A stretch of 64,000 nucleotides of DNA from NCBI RefSeq assembly GCF_023149135.1, contig NZ_JAIWJX010000002.1, positions 2,728,001 through 2,792,000 on the forward strand, written 5' to 3'. The notes below the pieces were generated by a model. The model made no database searches. It was not told where the DNA came from and worked only from the letters and a program-made list of their open reading frames with translations. Every line of letters begins with the position of its first letter. Positions within the stretch are counted from its first letter, which is position 1. The DNA is from Fictibacillus marinisediminis. Lineage in GTDB: Bacteria > Bacillota > Bacilli > Bacillales > Fictibacillaceae. A program made the translations under genes and the position numbers. Of this stretch, positions 63,982-64,000 are shown one piece after another.

Positions 63982-64000
63982 GTATATCACTCTCTTTCAC

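Overview
The window is chromosomal DNA from an endospore-forming member of the Bacillaceae. The evidence is a complete ger germinant-receptor operon, a YhcN/YlaJ sporulation lipoprotein, an RsfA-type prespore regulator, strong AGGAGG-type ribosome binding sites, T-box and S-box leaders, and long synteny with the Bacillus subtilis yrv/yrr/yrh region. Separate secD and secF genes (B. subtilis has a fused SecDF) and luxS inside the mtnN-mccAB operon point to a relative such as Fictibacillus rather than B. subtilis itself; the genus is an inference.

Layout. Bases 1-26700 are mostly accessory. They hold a partial sensor kinase, a vanadium-haloperoxidase-like protein, an Fe/Mn superoxide dismutase, a PhoX phosphatase, a ger operon (A-C-D-remnant B-B-B), an ArsR/SRPBCC operon, an alpha/beta hydrolase, small spore or stress genes, metI-metC under a SAM-I riboswitch, csbD under a probable SigB promoter, lemA-TPM, a tandem array of tiny genes built from two [short peptide + YrzI] units, and menA. 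This half is scattered with gene remnants: metallophosphoesterase, polysaccharide deacetylase, a GerAB permease, BioF, and a CBO0543-family protein.

Bases 26700-64000 are core housekeeping, almost all on the minus strand. In transcription order from the right edge: secF, recJ, apt, relA, dtd, a small HTH gene, hisS-aspS (T-box), 6S RNA and tcdA; then, after rarA and rsfA on the plus strand, a YczE-family gene, cymR, a cysteine desulfurase, mnmA, yrrB, recD2, yrrD, an AI-2E-family protein, alaS (T-box), ireB, ruvX, a DUF1292 gene, mltG, trmR, udk, greA, pbpI, yrrS, and yrrT-mtnN-luxS-mccA-mccB followed by yrhC.

How the genes work together. SAM recycling runs through mtnN (SAH to S-ribosylhomocysteine), luxS (to homocysteine plus the AI-2 precursor) and mccA/mccB (to cysteine). 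A match to the CymR operator overlaps this operon's promoter, and cymR itself lies about 18 kb away in the same window. MetI/MetC run the reverse, cysteine-to-methionine direction under SAM control. A second theme is tRNA: AlaRS, HisRS, AspRS, MnmA with its desulfurase, TrmR, TcdA and Dtd. hisS has a one-base frameshift that separates most of the enzyme from its C-terminal anticodon-binding domain.

Most interesting items: (1) the tandem peptide-YrzI operon at 24766-25573, with a leader peptide, two consecutive terminators and two paralogous peptides sharing an EKD motif, which resembles the Rae1-cleaved yrzI operon of B. subtilis; (2) the hisS frameshift; (3) a probably leaderless arsR with an operator palindrome inside its promoter; (4) the two-permease ger operon with a decayed third permease; (5) the CymR operator-regulator pair; (6) overlapping Asp and His specifier codons in the hisS-aspS T-box.
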